Shown here piece by piece: positions 22,101-32,430 of a stretch of 64,000 nt of DNA (position 1 is the first letter of the stretch; each line of letters opens with the position of its first letter). The stretch lies in the NCBI RefSeq assembly GCF_028389875.1, contig NC_084678.1, forward strand, positions 17,390,899-17,454,898. Reading direction: 5' to 3'. The DNA is from Rhea pennata. Lineage: Eukaryota; Chordata; Aves; Rheiformes; Rheidae. The translations under genes were made by a program, and so were the position numbers. The notes under the pieces were generated by a model. It saw only the letters and a list, made by a program, of their open reading frames with translations. It did not search any database and was not told the DNA's origin.

Positions 22101-22350
22101 TGCTTCCACATTTAAAGACTTTGAGTTGGCATCAGTGCAGCAGAGACCAGACACTGTGTTGAGGCAACGCTTCAGGGAGCGATTCCGAGGGGAGGAGCGG
22201 ACAAAATCCATCTTGACAAAGCCAAGGACCAACCGTTTTGTCAAGCTGGCAGTTATGGGGCTGACAGTTGCGCTGGGAGCCGCTGCCCTGGCCGTGGTGA
22301 AGAGCGCGTTGGAATGGGCACCCAAGTTTGAACTGCAGATTTTCCCCTGA
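13138..22350 (+). CDS. TBC1D20: TBC1 domain family member 20, ER-anchored Rab1 GAP
   Basis: GTPase-activating protein for Rab1 (and Rab18 in the mammalian literature). It sits in the ER membrane and controls ER-Golgi traffic and lipid droplets. Eight coding exons: 13138-13180, 16252-16437, 17642-17722, 19264-19450, 20325-20426, 20888-21029, 21750-21934, 22095-22350. They join in phase to 393 aa (human 403). Visible: VAEIYQALNSDPIDVATLRR start of the conserved region; the arginine-finger motif DVRRSLRRFPPG (Arg96); the glutamine-finger motif LHYYQGYHD (Gln135); WLITWFGHVLSDFRHVVRLYDFF; and a C-terminal hydrophobic anchor in RFVKLAVMGLTVALGAAALA ending in APKFELQIFP. The N-terminal exon (MSRRSPPPNGVGAH) has no clear resemblance to the mammalian first exon, so this start is less secure than the rest. 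The ATG sits in the CpG island and its donor phase fits exon 2. Intron 1 holds further exon-like sequences, listed separately. Confidence 0.95.
13246..13575. repeat. GC-only tandem repeat in TBC1D20 intron 1
   Basis: Degenerate tandem array of 24-36-bp units built from GGCGCCCCCC, AGCGGCGCGGCG and GGGGCCGGGGCAGGC. It starts about 65 bp after the exon 1 splice donor. It is almost pure G+C and keeps a long open frame on both strands only because stop codons are AT-rich. Regular C6 and G5 runs make strong secondary structure likely. Confidence 0.8.
14872..14991 (+). other. TBC1D20: candidate in-frame cassette exon in TBC1D20 intron 1
   Basis: Preceded by a good polypyrimidine tract and acceptor (CTCCCATTCAG) and followed by a GGTAAAG donor. 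Length is 120 bp. It is open only in the frame that takes one base from the previous exon and leaves one base for the next, which is exactly the phase of TBC1D20 exon 1 (ending at 13180) and exon 2 (starting at 16252). The 40 residues look coding: a charged, alpha-helical sequence including LSQALADSLTKARKQARAVQ and KYHKCHEAKELQL. I do not recognise the peptide and know of no such exon in mammalian TBC1D20. It may also belong to another transcript. Confidence 0.4.
15081..15335 (+). other. exon-like open segment in TBC1D20 intron 1, unassigned
   Basis: After an acceptor (CAATCCTATTCAG ending at 15080) there is an open frame in phase 0 running to a stop at 15336-15338. The first 45 or so codons read like protein (NEYSLDPKSNVSFSDAKHIL, then EATRRRGSARKNLYVQ); the remainder is less convincing. 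The phase does not fit a simple splice from TBC1D20 exon 1. It fits an upstream segment ending in phase 0, for example a weak GTGGAG donor after 15012. I do not recognise the product. It could be an exon of an unannotated gene, a terminal exon, or chance. Confidence 0.25.
16089..16131 (+). other. TBC1D20: candidate alternative first coding exon of TBC1D20
   Basis: An ATG followed by G at +4 opens a 14-residue peptide (MAGRVLSLLRPLHF) that ends one base into a codon at a GTATGT donor. That is the same phase as the annotated exon 1, only 120 bp before exon 2. Joined, it would read ...LHFDFDAKKKRKVAEIY. No CpG island or TATA box precedes it directly, and the peptide has no known counterpart, so it may be coincidental. 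Confidence 0.25.
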
Positions 22351-25300
22351 AGCCTGGGGAAGGGCTTTCCCTGTCACCGAGTCCTGCATCCTTCCCTGGT
22401 GGGAATGGATGATATTAGATGAAAGGACATGTCTGGAAATAACCTGTCTGAGGAGTTTTCTATTCTTGCTGCGTCCTGTGACACTTCTGGCCTTTGCGAC
22501 GGAGACTGATGGGAACCAGCCCAGCAGGATTGTTCCCTGTGCCAACACTCACTTTGTTCACACCTCCCTCTGCAGGAGGGAGCACAAACGGGCTCTGCTG
22601 CTGTGTCATGAGGGATTGGAGGTATGGACAAGTCTGGCTCATCAGGCTGCGCAGCGGATGCCTGTGCGAGTGGAGAGCTGTGTGTGGGTTGTGCTGAAAC
22701 GATCTTGCATTCTCTATCGGGGATAATTAGTGGGAGCGAGGGCAGATACTTGCCTGGAGTAGAGCATCACGGCAGGGTTTGGTCTGCATGTGTGGGGTGG
22801 GGGGGTTGGTATGCTCCTGAGCCCTCTGGCTCTCCAACACTCCTGTCTGCAGGCTGCCAGAACACCTGGCAGTCTTTATTTAGATTCACCAGTAGTCTGA
22901 CCCTTTTCTTTTGTTATAGGCAGCCTCTGTGTAGAGCCAAATCTCTAACAAATCCCTGTCAAAATCATGAGATGAGGTTGTCTCCAGTGTACAACACGCC
23001 ACGACTCTGCTTCCTAATCTTTGCAGTCTGATCTGTTTACAGCAGTGACTGGCAAGGGACAGGAGCATGTCTTTGGGAATTCTTGGGCCTGACGGCGAGA
23101 GCTCATGGTCATTGAGCCACCTTCACTGGCAATAGCATGTTCATATCTCAGGTCAGCAAGGGGAGAGATAAGTGCCACTTACCTCACTTGAGGTATGTAC
23201 TGCTAGGAGCCAGGTCACATCACCACACGTGTTAGTGGAGCCACAAAGCAGCTCCTGTTGCTGACTTTTACACCTCTGAAAACAGGCTCTAAGGTGGAGA
23301 ACGGCTTCTTCCCTCTTGTGAAATGGTTTGCACAGGACAGAAGTCATTACTGTAGGAAATCTGTCATAATTCTCTCCCATTAACTGATCAGGCTTCGCAT
23401 CACCCTTCAGAGTAACTCGTGTGAGGGAGTTTCCCAGAAAGCTTACCCCCGTGCCCTGCATAGCCCCTGCCCTCTTTGCCGAGTCTGGTGACAGTCTTAC
23501 CATTCCCTGCCCTCCCGAAAGCCTAAGCAGCAAATCCTTCTAGATAACTTCATATCTCACTGAAGCAAAGCCAACAGTATATGCCTCTACCTCTCCCCTG
23601 AGCTGCTAAACCCTCCCGCAAGTGCCCTTACCCCGTCTCTTACTGGTTCCCACCGTCTTCCCTCTCTGTGCCCAAAGCCATCTGTGCCGGTGTCCAGAGA
23701 CTGTATACCTGAAAATGAGATGTTGGTTGAAGAGTTGCAGATTTCTGAATATACAAGAAAATTCATACCCTGCAAGGCTTGACACCCTCCTGTCCATAAC
23801 CGTGTTCATGTAAATCTGTAACCACGTTTGTGTGAAGTCTGGGTTACCCGTGTGTGCCCTCGGTCTCGGAGAGGCCGTGCCTTTCCAACCCTGGTGGCTG
23901 GGGTGCCTGGGGTGCAGTCACGTTACCTGACTAGTGTTTCTTTAAAACACTGAGCAGAGAACTTTGCTTTGCTTCTGCAGCCTGAAATCTGTAGTATTTA
24001 AATTTGCTTTCAGACAGGTAGGGATGAGAGACCTGTTCCCTCCTGCCTTGTTGGCCCCGGTCCTGGACGCGTTGCTCTGTGGCGGCAGCCGCCGGCTAAG
24101 GGCAGCACTGTCTGCGCTGCCTGTGGCAGCTGTAGGCTGGTCGCGGTTCTCTTTCCAGCGCACCTGCAGACAGGCTGCGCGTCTGAAGGACGGTGCGAGT
24201 TTGTGCGGGCGACGGGGCCGTCTGGCCGAGGCCCGGGGACGCAGCAGCCTCTGCAGTGCAATAAAGGAGAGGGAGAGGAGAGCTGTGTAACTTAGCACTT
24301 TAGAAACGGAACGGAAAGAGGAGAGCGTTTTCCTGCCTGCTTTGTTTCCTTGCCCAAGTCCAAACCTCTGCCAGAGATGCTGCAGATGCCAGTGGGTGGC
24401 CACGGGGAGCAAACATATTCCTTCCTGTATGGGAGCCCACAGGACACACACAAGCCTCTTCCAGCGGGGTGGTTTGGGCTGCAGCCATGCCTCAAACCTG
24501 CATCACGCAAGGGAAGGGGTTGTCCGTGGAGGAGAGGATTTTCTGAAGCATGCGAGCGTGCTGGGAGCACGAACTGCGTGCCGCTGGCTTGGACAGCCCT
24601 GGGAAACGCGCTCGCTGGCCGGCTGCGTAGCGGTGGCCTCGGAGAGCTTGCAGCCCCGACGCCAGGACCCCGTGTGCTGTGCTTTTGGATGAGAAGTCCA
24701 GGTCTTGTCTCAGCTACCTGCCTTAGCTGCTCGGTGCACTGCTGGGCGTGCAGAGCTGCTCGTGCCTGCGTGGCAGCCAGCGGGGTGACTAATGCTCAGC
24801 GTGTCCCATTCCCATCAGCATCTCCTAGCTCCAACACAACGTGGTTAGGAGGGAGGATCTCTGCGGGGCTGGGACTGGAGCGGGGGTAGCTGCCGTTGCC
24901 TTTTTCTGCTCCCCCACGGATATGCGGGGAAGGGTGCGTGTTGCTCTCGCCTCCGAGAGACTCGTGGAGCGGGCAGGGAGCTGATCCCGGCGCGGCGGGT
25001 GCCCTCTGCGATGCAGACGGCACCCGTGCAGACGCAGACCCCTCTGCACACCGCGGCCGGGTGCCGCGCACCGTGCCTGGGCAGCGCGAGGAGCGGTCTG
25101 CCGCCTCGGTGCCCGCCGCCCCCGGGGAAGGGGTCTGTGGGATTTGGGGCCCTCCCGTCCCGGAGAGGCGCCTGGCACGCTCCCGCAGCGCCCGAGCTCT
25201 CTGCCTGCGACGCACTTTAGTTCCTGCGCTGTCACCGAGCAGGCAGGAAGGCTCTGTAAGGAAATGGTCTCTTCAGGTGACTTAGTTACTCTGTATAAAG

Positions 25301-25375
25301 ACTTATACATACCTGTGTAAATGAAGATTTGTACAAACCCTGTAATTGTAAAATAAACAGTTACTAAACACGTTT
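22351..25375 (+). other. TBC1D20: probable long TBC1D20 3' UTR
   Basis: Three kilobases after the TBC1D20 stop hold no recognisable gene. Canonical poly(A) signals on the plus strand lie at 24260-24265 and 25352-25357; the second sits in an AT-rich pocket just before a sharp rise in GC, and I take it as the distal end. The 3' UTR could be shorter. From about 24.9 to 25.25 kb the sequence is already GC-rich. Many overlapping frames are open on both strands there, but none shows a domain. Confidence 0.5.
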
Positions 25376-27284
25376 CCCTGCCCCCGTGTCACCCGGAGCA
25401 GGGGCAGCCCCGCAGGACGGGGCTGGGGTGCCAAAGCCGCCCTTGGGGCACCTCCCGCGGCGCGAGCCGGCGCGGTCCCCGCGGCAGCCGTCTGCCTGGC
25501 CCGTGGGCATCGCCTGGCGCGGCGCGAACGGGCGCGAGGAGGCACAGAGGCGACGTGCAGCAAGGGTGCAGGAGCAGAGCCAAATGTTGCCTTTGCGTTG
25601 TTTGCCGTTGCTGTTCTCTCATTTTTTTTTTTTTTTTTAATCTGCCCACAGTTGGTTAAATGCCAGGACACAAATTCCGTCGGATCTCTCGGAAGTGCCT
25701 AACCTCGGAAACGCAGCCCCGGCCTCGCGGGCAAGCGGTGAAGCAGCCTGACCTGGCCGCGCGTCTTGCGCCCCGCGCGGGACGCCTGGCGCTCCGCCGC
25801 GGGAGGAGATGGCGGGCGGCCGGGCACGGCGCAGCCAGGTCCTCCCGGCGCCCCGTCCTCGCCCGCAGCTCTCGCCCGTTCCCCTCGCGGCCGCCTGGCC
25901 CGGCTTGCGCTCCGCCTTCTCCGGGCCCGGGCATCGTGCTTTCCTCGGCGACGCGAGGCTGGTGGCCGTGTTCTCCGGGTTGGGCCAGCGCTGCTTGCAG
26001 CTTGCTGCGACTTCCTGTCAAGGAGCAATTTTCCTCGCAGCGTTTGAAACCGTTTCGTAGGAGCGCGAGGCGGCCCGGGCTGCGTCTCCTCCTGCCTGCC
26101 GCGGGCTTTCGGCCCCCGGGTCCGCAGTGTCGGGGCCGGCTGGCCCCCGGCTTTGCCCCCCGCCCCCAGGCGGCTCAGCGATTCCCCGGGGGGCTCTAGG
26201 GAGGCCGGTTGGGGGGTGGGGAGGGGGCGGGCGCCTCTGCTGCGGGGGTGCCCAAAGCAGCCCCAGCGCCCGGGCGGGTCTGGCCCGGCAGCGCGGCGGG
26301 GACGGAGGCGGCCCGAGGCCGCGCCGGGCGGATGGGGACGGCGGCGAGGGTCCGGCGTGCCCCACAGCCCGCTGTGCGCGGAGGGGCCCTGCTGCAGCCG
26401 GCTCTTCCCGATGGACACGGCCGCTCCCGGGCCTTGGGCGCGTGGGGCCGTGCCCCAGGCACCGCACTGTGCCCCCTGCCCGCTGCGCCGCGCCCTGTGC
26501 CCCACGGAGGCAGGGGCAGCGGGAGCCGCCCGCGAAACCCGGCGCTCCTGCGGGGCGGATGCTCTCGCGCGGGCGCGATGGCGGAGGCTGGAGCGGGGGG
26601 GGGGGGGGGGTCTCCTGGCGGCTCACTGAGCGGGGCAGCGGGGCCGGGCGCGCTTCGGGAGGCGGCGGCACGGCAGCAGCGGCCGCGGGGCGAGGGGCCG
26701 CGGGGCACGCGCGTGTGCTCTGCCGGGCGCCGGTCCGGCACCACGCGCCTCCGGCGCGACGGCCCCGGCGGGCAGGAAGAGGGTCCGCGCGGGGCCTTCG
26801 GAGCGGCGTGGCCGCTCGCTCCGGCGAGGGGCTCCGCACGGCCCGGGCCCCTGCCCTGCGCCGGCAGGCGAGGGCTCGGGGGGGCTCCCACCTTCCCACC
26901 CGGGGAGGGAGCCTGCTGCAGACCGGGGCAGCGGCCCCGACAGCCCCCCCGGCGTCCCCGGCTCTGCCCGCGCCTGCGGGGATGTGCACGGACAGGCCGG
27001 GGAGGGAGGGGGAGCAGCCGCGACCCTTTCAGTGCCGCGCTCCTGCGCAGACAAAGCGCTGGCGGAGCCGGCGGCAGCAGCCCCCTCCCTGGTGGGAGCA
27101 GCCCCCCCCCCCCGGGCCCACTGCTCCCCCCAGCGCCCACTGCCCCCCAGGCGGCAGCTCAGCGCCGGGCACAGCAGCAGCCGCAACCCCAGCCCACCCC
27201 AAGCTGGGGAGGGGGACCCTGCCCTACAGGGATAGGGCACACGCACGCACCATGCACACCGCCTGTGCGTGCACAACGCACGTG

Positions 27285-27322
<38 letters not shown>

Positions 27323-27545
27323 AGGCATCCACACAGACCGGGTGCTTCTGCACACCCGCTGGGCAACACCCCCACCGCCAGACTGTGCACACGCATACAG
27401 TGCACACGCGCACACACATGCATGCTTGCACACACATGCAGGGAGACACAGGTGCACACAAACACACACACACACACACGTGCCAGGGAGCGCCGGCGGC
27501 CCGGAGCTCGCACGGGCGCCGGGGCGACGCGGCCAGGAGGCGCGG
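25376..27545. other. GC-rich intergenic block with no recognised gene
   Basis: About 2.2 kb of CpG-island-like sequence lies between two convergent 3' ends (TBC1D20 and SOX12). Frames of up to 485 codons are open on both strands, but they are made of Gly, Ala, Pro and Arg, as expected of stop-poor GC-rich DNA. They contain no motif I recognise. I looked for RBCK1, TRIB3 and NRSN2, which lie here in mammals, and found no exon of any of them. A G18 run lies at about 26592-26609 and C-runs near 27100. Confidence 0.6.
27236..27480. repeat. (CA)n-rich tract
   Basis: CA and CACG-rich sequence with a perfect (CA)n core at 27291-27321 and a shorter one at about 27465-27479. It alternates purine and pyrimidine and so could adopt Z-DNA. 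On the minus strand it is GT-rich and lies just downstream of the most distal SOX12 poly(A) signal. Confidence 0.85.
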
Positions 27546-29039
27546 GAGCCGGCCGGAGGCAGACCAACACACTTTATTCCATAGCTACAACAGTCGGGAC
27601 AACCATTAGCCGCGGTTCTGCGCGCTGGCTGGGGCCGCTCCGCGCACGCCCCCCCGCTACAAGCCCCTTCGCCGCGCCAGCAGCCGTGGGCACGCCGTCC
27701 CTCCCACGACACCGCGCACGGTGCCGCAGCGCGCCGGCGGGCTGCACCGGCGCTGCCCGCCGCGGCCCCGGCAGCTTCTTCCTGAGAGAGGTTTCGGGTT
27801 TTATTCTTCTGGTTTTACTCGTTTATTAGCGTCAGTGGGTCTATGGCTAGCGCCGGCAGGACGGGGCGGGCGCCGGGGGTCTCCAGAGCCGGGTCACCGC
27901 GCGTCACGCGACATCCCCCGCCGGCACTCCGGCGGGAAGCTCGCGGCCGGGGCGGCGGAGCCCCCCCCATGCCGGCTCCAATCCGGCCCCTCCGGGCGCG
28001 ATGCTGCTCCCGAGGCGACGCTCAGCCCGGGTGGTGCAGGGGGGCCGCGTGTGGTACACGCCGCCATCACCCCCTCCGGCGGCGCCAGCCCCTCACCGCG
28101 GCCTCGGGCCCCAGCGACCCTGCGGCTTTCCCAGGCCGGCAGCCACGGCGGCGGGAAGGCGCCGGGAGGAAAACAGCAAAGGGAAGAGCCAGCCGGAGGA
28201 GCTGCGCGCCCTCGGCCCCGCCGCGGCGCCCGCTTCGCGCGGGTTCCCGCGGGCAGCGGCGCCGGCGCCCTCCCGCCCGGGCTCCCAGCGTAGCCCAGCC
28301 TCCCGGAGCCACGTGCAAACCACGTGCGGGCAACTTCGCTCTTCCCCAAAGCGAGTTGCAGCGAGCGGGCACAGGCACCTCGGCAAAAGCACCGGGAAGG
28401 AGCCGCCGCCGGAGCCGCCGAGCCCGGACCAGGGGCTCTGCACGCACTCCGACGTCCCCGCACGGCGCATCCCGCCTCCGAGCTCCCCCAAGGGCTGCTC
28501 GAAGGGGCAGGAGAAAATTGAAGATACGCTTGTAAATGCAGGCAAAGAAAAAAAAAGAAAGGAAAAGGAAAAGCAAAAAAGAAAAGCAAAAATAATTGCC
28601 TTTACAGAGGTGCAAAGGGGGAGGTGGGGGGGGCGGATGGGGCATGGAAACCCCGGGCGGCGGGGCGGGTGTCACTGCGAGCACGGGAGCAGCAGGATGA
28701 AATAAAATGGGGCCGGAGCGAGCTGGGGAAGGGGAGTGTCTGGAGCAGCCGTGGCCGGCAGCCGCCGCGGCGCGGGAGCGCTGGGGGAAGGGGCCCTCGC
28801 ACGGACACCCCCTGCGCGGCCCCGGCCAGCCGGACAGACAGCCGGCCGGACAGCCGGGGCGGTGGGCGCGTGCCGATGGGCATGGGGCGAGCCGGGCGCT
28901 CTGCCTTCCAGCAGCCTCAAGGCAAAATACCTGATTCTTGCGTGTAAACAGCTGGGTTTCTTTTTTCTGATTTTTTTTTCTTCCTTTCAATAAAACCTGA
29001 TTGGGGGGCGAGGGGGGCGTTACCTGCAGAGCGCGGGAC
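27546..29039 (-). other. SOX12: SOX12 3' UTR
   Basis: Minus-strand sequence between the SOX12 stop and the poly(A) hexamers. It contains a polypyrimidine stretch (minus strand; A-rich on plus at about 28535-28590) and T-rich tracts near 28960-28990. A single-exon SoxC gene with a 3' UTR longer than 1 kb is normal. Plus-strand open frames across this region are non-coding in character. Confidence 0.55.
27573..27827 (-). terminator. SOX12: SOX12 poly(A) signals
   Basis: Three TTTATT (minus-strand AATAAA) hexamers at 27822-27827, 27800-27805 and 27573-27578 lie 1.2 to 1.5 kb downstream of the SOX12 stop. The most distal is followed by GT-rich sequence on the transcribed strand. Which ones are used is not visible. 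Confidence 0.55.
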
Positions 29040-29864
29040 TCAGTACGTAAAGACCAAGTCGGAGATGCTGGACATGAGCCAGTCGCCCGCGATCATCTCC
29101 GTCACCTCGGGCGTGCAATAGTCCGGGAAGTCGAAGTGCGAGGGGCCGCCCCGGGGCGCCGGCTCCAGGTCCCGGTCGAAGACGGACCAGTCCGGGGCCC
29201 CGGCCCAGCCGCCCGCCGACCCGGCCCCCCCGCCCGCCGCCGCCTCCTCCTCCAGCTCCTCGTCGGAGGAAGCAGGGGCCGAGGCGGGAGAGGGCGACCC
29301 GCTCGCGGGGGGCGCGGGGAAGGCAGCGGCGGTGGCAGGGCCGGGCGGCTCGGCGGGGTGCGGCGCCTCGTGCCGGCCGGCCGCCCCGGCGCCGTCCTCG
29401 GCCGGCGCTTCCCGCACGCCCGCCGCCTCGGCAGGCTGCCCGCGGCCGGCCGGCGCGCGGCCCAGCACCGAGGGCTTGATCTTCGCCGGGAGCCGGGGCC
29501 GGGGCGCGCCGGGGCCCCCCTTGCCCTTTTTCCGGGGCCGGTACTTGTAGTCGGGGTAGTCGGCCATGTGCTTGAGGCGCAGGCGCTCGGCCTCCTTGAC
29601 GAAGGGGATCTTCTCGGAGTCGTGCAGCAGCTGCCAGCGGCGGCCCAGGCGCTTGGAGATCTCGGCGTTGTGCATGTCGGGCCACTGGTCCATGATCTTG
29701 CGGCGCTCGTGCTGCGACCACACCATGAAGGCGTTCATGGGCCGCTTGATGTGCCCGCTGGGCGTCTTGCACCAGGCGGGCTCGGCCGGCCGGGCAGCCG
29801 CCGGGGCGCCGCCGCGCTCCCGCCGCCCCTCGGCGCCGCGGCCCCGCATGGCTCGCTGCACCAT
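29040..29864 (-). CDS. SOX12: SoxC transcription factor SOX12, single exon
   Basis: HMG-box transcription factor of the SoxC group (SOX4, SOX11, SOX12), nuclear, binding minor-groove AACAAT-type sites. Intronless, 274 aa (human about 315). The start is [10 protein letters not shown], matching the mammalian MVQ start. The HMG box is at about residues 39-107, beginning [20 protein letters not shown] and ending [13 protein letters not shown] Gly/Ala/Pro-rich middle follows, with a short acidic patch (SSDEELEEE) where the mammalian protein has long acidic runs. The C-terminal SoxC transactivation end reads [20 protein letters not shown] and then [12 protein letters not shown]. The terminal [12 protein letters not shown] is closer, from memory, to SOX4/SOX11 than to human SOX12 (RPSSIADLVFTY). 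Assignment to SOX12 rather than a paralogue rests on synteny (TBC1D20 on one side, C20orf96 on the other) and on the MVQ start. Confidence 0.93.
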   Translation of the reverse strand: MVQRAMRGRGAEGRRERGGAPAAARPAEPAWCKTPSGHIKRPMNAFMVWSQHERRKIMDQWPDMHNAEISKRLGRRWQLLHDSEKIPFVKEAERLRLKHMADYPDYKYRPRKKGKGGPGAPRPRLPAKIKPSVLGRAPAGRGQPAEAAGVREAPAEDGAGAAGRHEAPHPAEPPGPATAAAFPAPPASGSPSPASAPASSDEELEEEAAAGGGAGSAGGWAGAPDWSVFDRDLEPAPRGGPSHFDFPDYCTPEVTEMIAGDWLMSSISDLVFTY

Positions 29865-30230
29865 GCCGCGGCCCGGCCCGCCTCGCCGCTACGCCCCCAT
29901 CGCGCCGAGCGGGAGGCGGTGCGGTGCTGCGGGGGGCGCGGTGCGGCGGCGGCGGCGCGGTGCAGGGGGCGCGGTGCAGGGGGTGCACGGGGTGCGGTGC
30001 ACGGGGTGCGGTGCAGGGTGCGGCGCGCCCGGCAGCCGCGCGCCCCGCGCCGCCCCGGTGCCCCGCTCTTATAGAGGCGGCGGCGGCGGCCCCGCCCCGC
30101 CCCCGCGCGGCCGCGGGTAAACACCGCCGCTCCGGTTCTGTCAATGGGAGGCTCCGCCCCCTGCGTCCCCATTGGCCGCCGCCCGGGGGCGGGGAGGGGG
30201 GAGAACGTCCGGCTCCGCCAATGGGCGCCC
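29865..30230 (-). promoter_or_regulatory. SOX12: SOX12 5' UTR and core promoter
   Basis: Read on the minus strand, a TATA-like CTATAAGAG lies at about 30067-30075. It would place the transcription start near 30040 and give a 5' UTR of roughly 175 nt. Upstream on the same strand is a CCAAT box (ATTGG at 30171-30175 on plus) and GC boxes (for example CTCCGCCCC at 30152-30160). A plus-oriented CCAAT lies near 30216. Most of the 5' UTR is GGTGC/GCGGC-repetitive. The start site is inferred. Confidence 0.6.
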
Positions 30231-30375
30231 GCCGGAGAGGGGGTTGCTGGAGAGAGCGGCGCGGCGGCACGCGCCGTGCCCGCGCCCCGGGAGCCGCCCC
30301 GCGCCGCGCGCGCCCGGCTGCGCACGGCTGCACCGCGCCGAGCACGCCGCCCCCGGCACCGCCACCTCGGTGTGA

Positions 30376-31292
30376 CACTACCTCCAGTGACTCCTCGTGT
30401 CCCCACCTGGGCACTCCGGGACCCCCAGTAACAGCCAGTGCCTCCATCTGGGCATCCCAGTTTTGCCCAGTACCCCCGCCTAAACGCCCCAGCAAGCCCG
30501 GTACCCCGCAGTACCCTACGGTACCACCCGCAGTACTGCCGAGGGAGCCCAGAGCACATCACCCCGGAGCCACCCCAGGCCCCGCAGCACATCACCCCAG
30601 AGCCATCCTGCACGCCCTGGAGCCGCTCCTGGACCTCAGAGCACGTCACCCCGGAGCCACTCCTGGGCCTGGCTCTGCCGTCCCCCGAGGCGGGCGGGAG
30701 GCACCGGGCCAGGCCGCACTGGGTGCCTCGTCTCCGATGGAGACAGAACGTACAGGCCGAGAGCGGCCTTTAATTCGCCATGAGCTCGCCCGAGGGCAGC
30801 GTGGAGGACACAGAACCTCCAGGCTGGGAATGATGGCTGCCCCCAGACACCCCAGTGCTGCCCCGTTACAGGGGTCAGGACGAGGCCACCCTGCGCTGCC
30901 TGGCGCAGGGCACCATCAGGAACAGGCGCCTGCCGGTTCCCCCCCGCCCCGGCTCTCCCCCGGGGCTACGGGCATTCACCTAAATCAGACCAAATCCCAC
31001 CGCATGACGTGCAGCACCAACTCAGGAAAAGGAAACCCCGTCGCTCACGGAGCTGCGGGTGCCTGGGAGGGAGCCAGGAGGAGGCAGGTGACAGGCCTCA
31101 ATCTGAGCGAGACCCTGGGACCAGCCCGGCTTCCCGGTACCGACATGGCCTCCCCGGTCCGAGAGAGGCCCCGGCCCGGCCCAGCCTCCAGGTACTGACA
31201 TGGCCTCCCGGATCTGAGCGAGACCCCGGCCTGGCCCGGCTTCCCGGTGCCAACACGGCCTCCCGGATCCAAGTGAGGCCCCGGCCCGGCCT
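30376..31292. other. intergenic DNA with short degenerate tandem repeats
   Basis: No gene recognised. The stretch contains a degenerate repeat of CATCACCCCGGAGCCAC-like units (about 30540-30672). A second array at 31092-31292 has a unit of 55-56 bp repeated about 3.5 times, marked by GACATGGCCTCC and GAGCGAGACCC. A minus-strand ATTAAA hexamer occurs at about 30770. Open frames reflect the repeats. Confidence 0.5.
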
Positions 31293-31399
31293 CCCCAGGC
31301 CGGCCTGGCCCCGCGTGGCAGCAGGGCCTGCCCGGGGCCGTCTGCCCACCGGTGCTGGGAAGGGTTAACGGAGCCGCAGGGCAGAGAGCGGGGACACAT

Positions 31400-31950
31400 G
31401 GAGACAGGGGCAGCCCCCGCCGCGGCGCCCAATGGCGGCCCGGGCGGCGGCGGCGGCAGCGGGGCCGCCAGCTGCGGCCGCTCTAATCGCCCGCCGCGGG
31501 GCCGCGCGCGCGCCCCCGCCGCCGCCGCGCCCTGTTGCCGCGGTGACCGCGGCCTGCCCGCCCGCCCGCGCTGCCCATTGGCTGCCGCCGCGCCCCCGCC
31601 GCGGGGCCCGCGCCCATTGGCTGCCCGCGAGCGGCGGGGCCCGCCCGCGCGCCCGCCAGTTGCCGTGGCAACAGGAGCCGGGGCCCGGCTGCGGGGCCGC
31701 GCCCGCCGCCCGCGGGGGAGCCCGGCGGGGCCGGCGGGGCCCGATCGCCCCCCGGCCGGGCCCCCCGCCGCTCCGCGGGACGCAGCGGCGAGCCCGTCTG
31801 CTGGGAGCGGGCTGTCGGCAGCCCCCGGGGTGCCCGGAGCCGTCGTGGCCCGCCGAGGGGCGAGTCCGGGGCGCGCGGAGAACCCGGCTAGAGCCGGGGC
31901 CTGCTGCCGCCGCGGGCCCCGCGGCCGGTCGGGGCAGCCGTGAGGCACCT
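31400..31950. promoter_or_regulatory. CpG island with RFX X-box and CCAAT boxes
   Basis: Dense CpG island. A perfect X-box, GTTGCCGTGGCAAC, lies at 31659-31672 and a near match, GTTGCCGCGGTGAC, at 31534-31547. Inverted CCAAT boxes lie at 31577-31581 and 31616-31620 and a direct CCAAT at 31427-31431. The X-box is the RFX-family site that typically drives ciliary genes, and NF-Y sites often accompany it. The nearest downstream gene is C20orf96, whose first coding exon is 2 kb away, so I infer a C20orf96 (possibly bidirectional) promoter. A 5' non-coding exon would be required. Confidence 0.5.
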
Positions 31951-32209
31951 GCCTGCGCCCGGTCCCGGCCCTCCCCGAGAGCCGTGTGCGCCCGGGCCCG
32001 GCCGGCCGGGGCACGCCGAGCAGCGCGGGCTGGAGCCGCGGCCCCTTTTCCCTCTCGCCCCGCTCTTGGGGAGGCTGCAGGAGCCACTGAGCAGAGCTGT
32101 AGCCTGGCGCGGCTGCTGGCAGGGACGAGGCCTCCCGTCCCTCCATCCCTTCTCATCCATCGCGTGTGTCCCACCCTGCGCCGGTCCGTCCCGTGCACCT
32201 CGTCACACC

Positions 32210-32430
32210 GCATCCATTGCATCTGTCTCATCACATCCCATTCATAGTATCTCTCCCATCCCACCCCATCCCATCCAATCAATTGCATCTATCCCATGCC
32301 ATCCACTTCATCTCATCCCGTCCCACCCATCCCATCTGTCCCATCCCATCCCATCCATCACATCTGTCCCATCCCATCCCATTCATCCCATCCCATCCCA
32401 TCCCATCCCATCCCATCCATCCCGTCTCTC
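32210..32430. repeat. (CCCAT)n pentanucleotide repeat
   Basis: Degenerate array of CATCC/CCCAT units, purest at about 32340-32425. It is followed at 32500-32580 by clustered CCCCGCCCC Sp1-type boxes. It lies between the X-box island and the C20orf96 coding exons. Confidence 0.85.

Noticed and set aside
26127-27609. Plus-strand frames of 485 and 466 codons, with a 314-323-codon minus set
   Set aside because: Gly, Ala, Pro and Arg composition of stop-poor GC-rich DNA, running into the CA repeat. No domain and no match to the genes expected here.
29001-30120. Plus-strand frames of 357 and 184 codons opposite SOX12
   Set aside because: Antisense shadows of the GC-rich SOX12 coding region.
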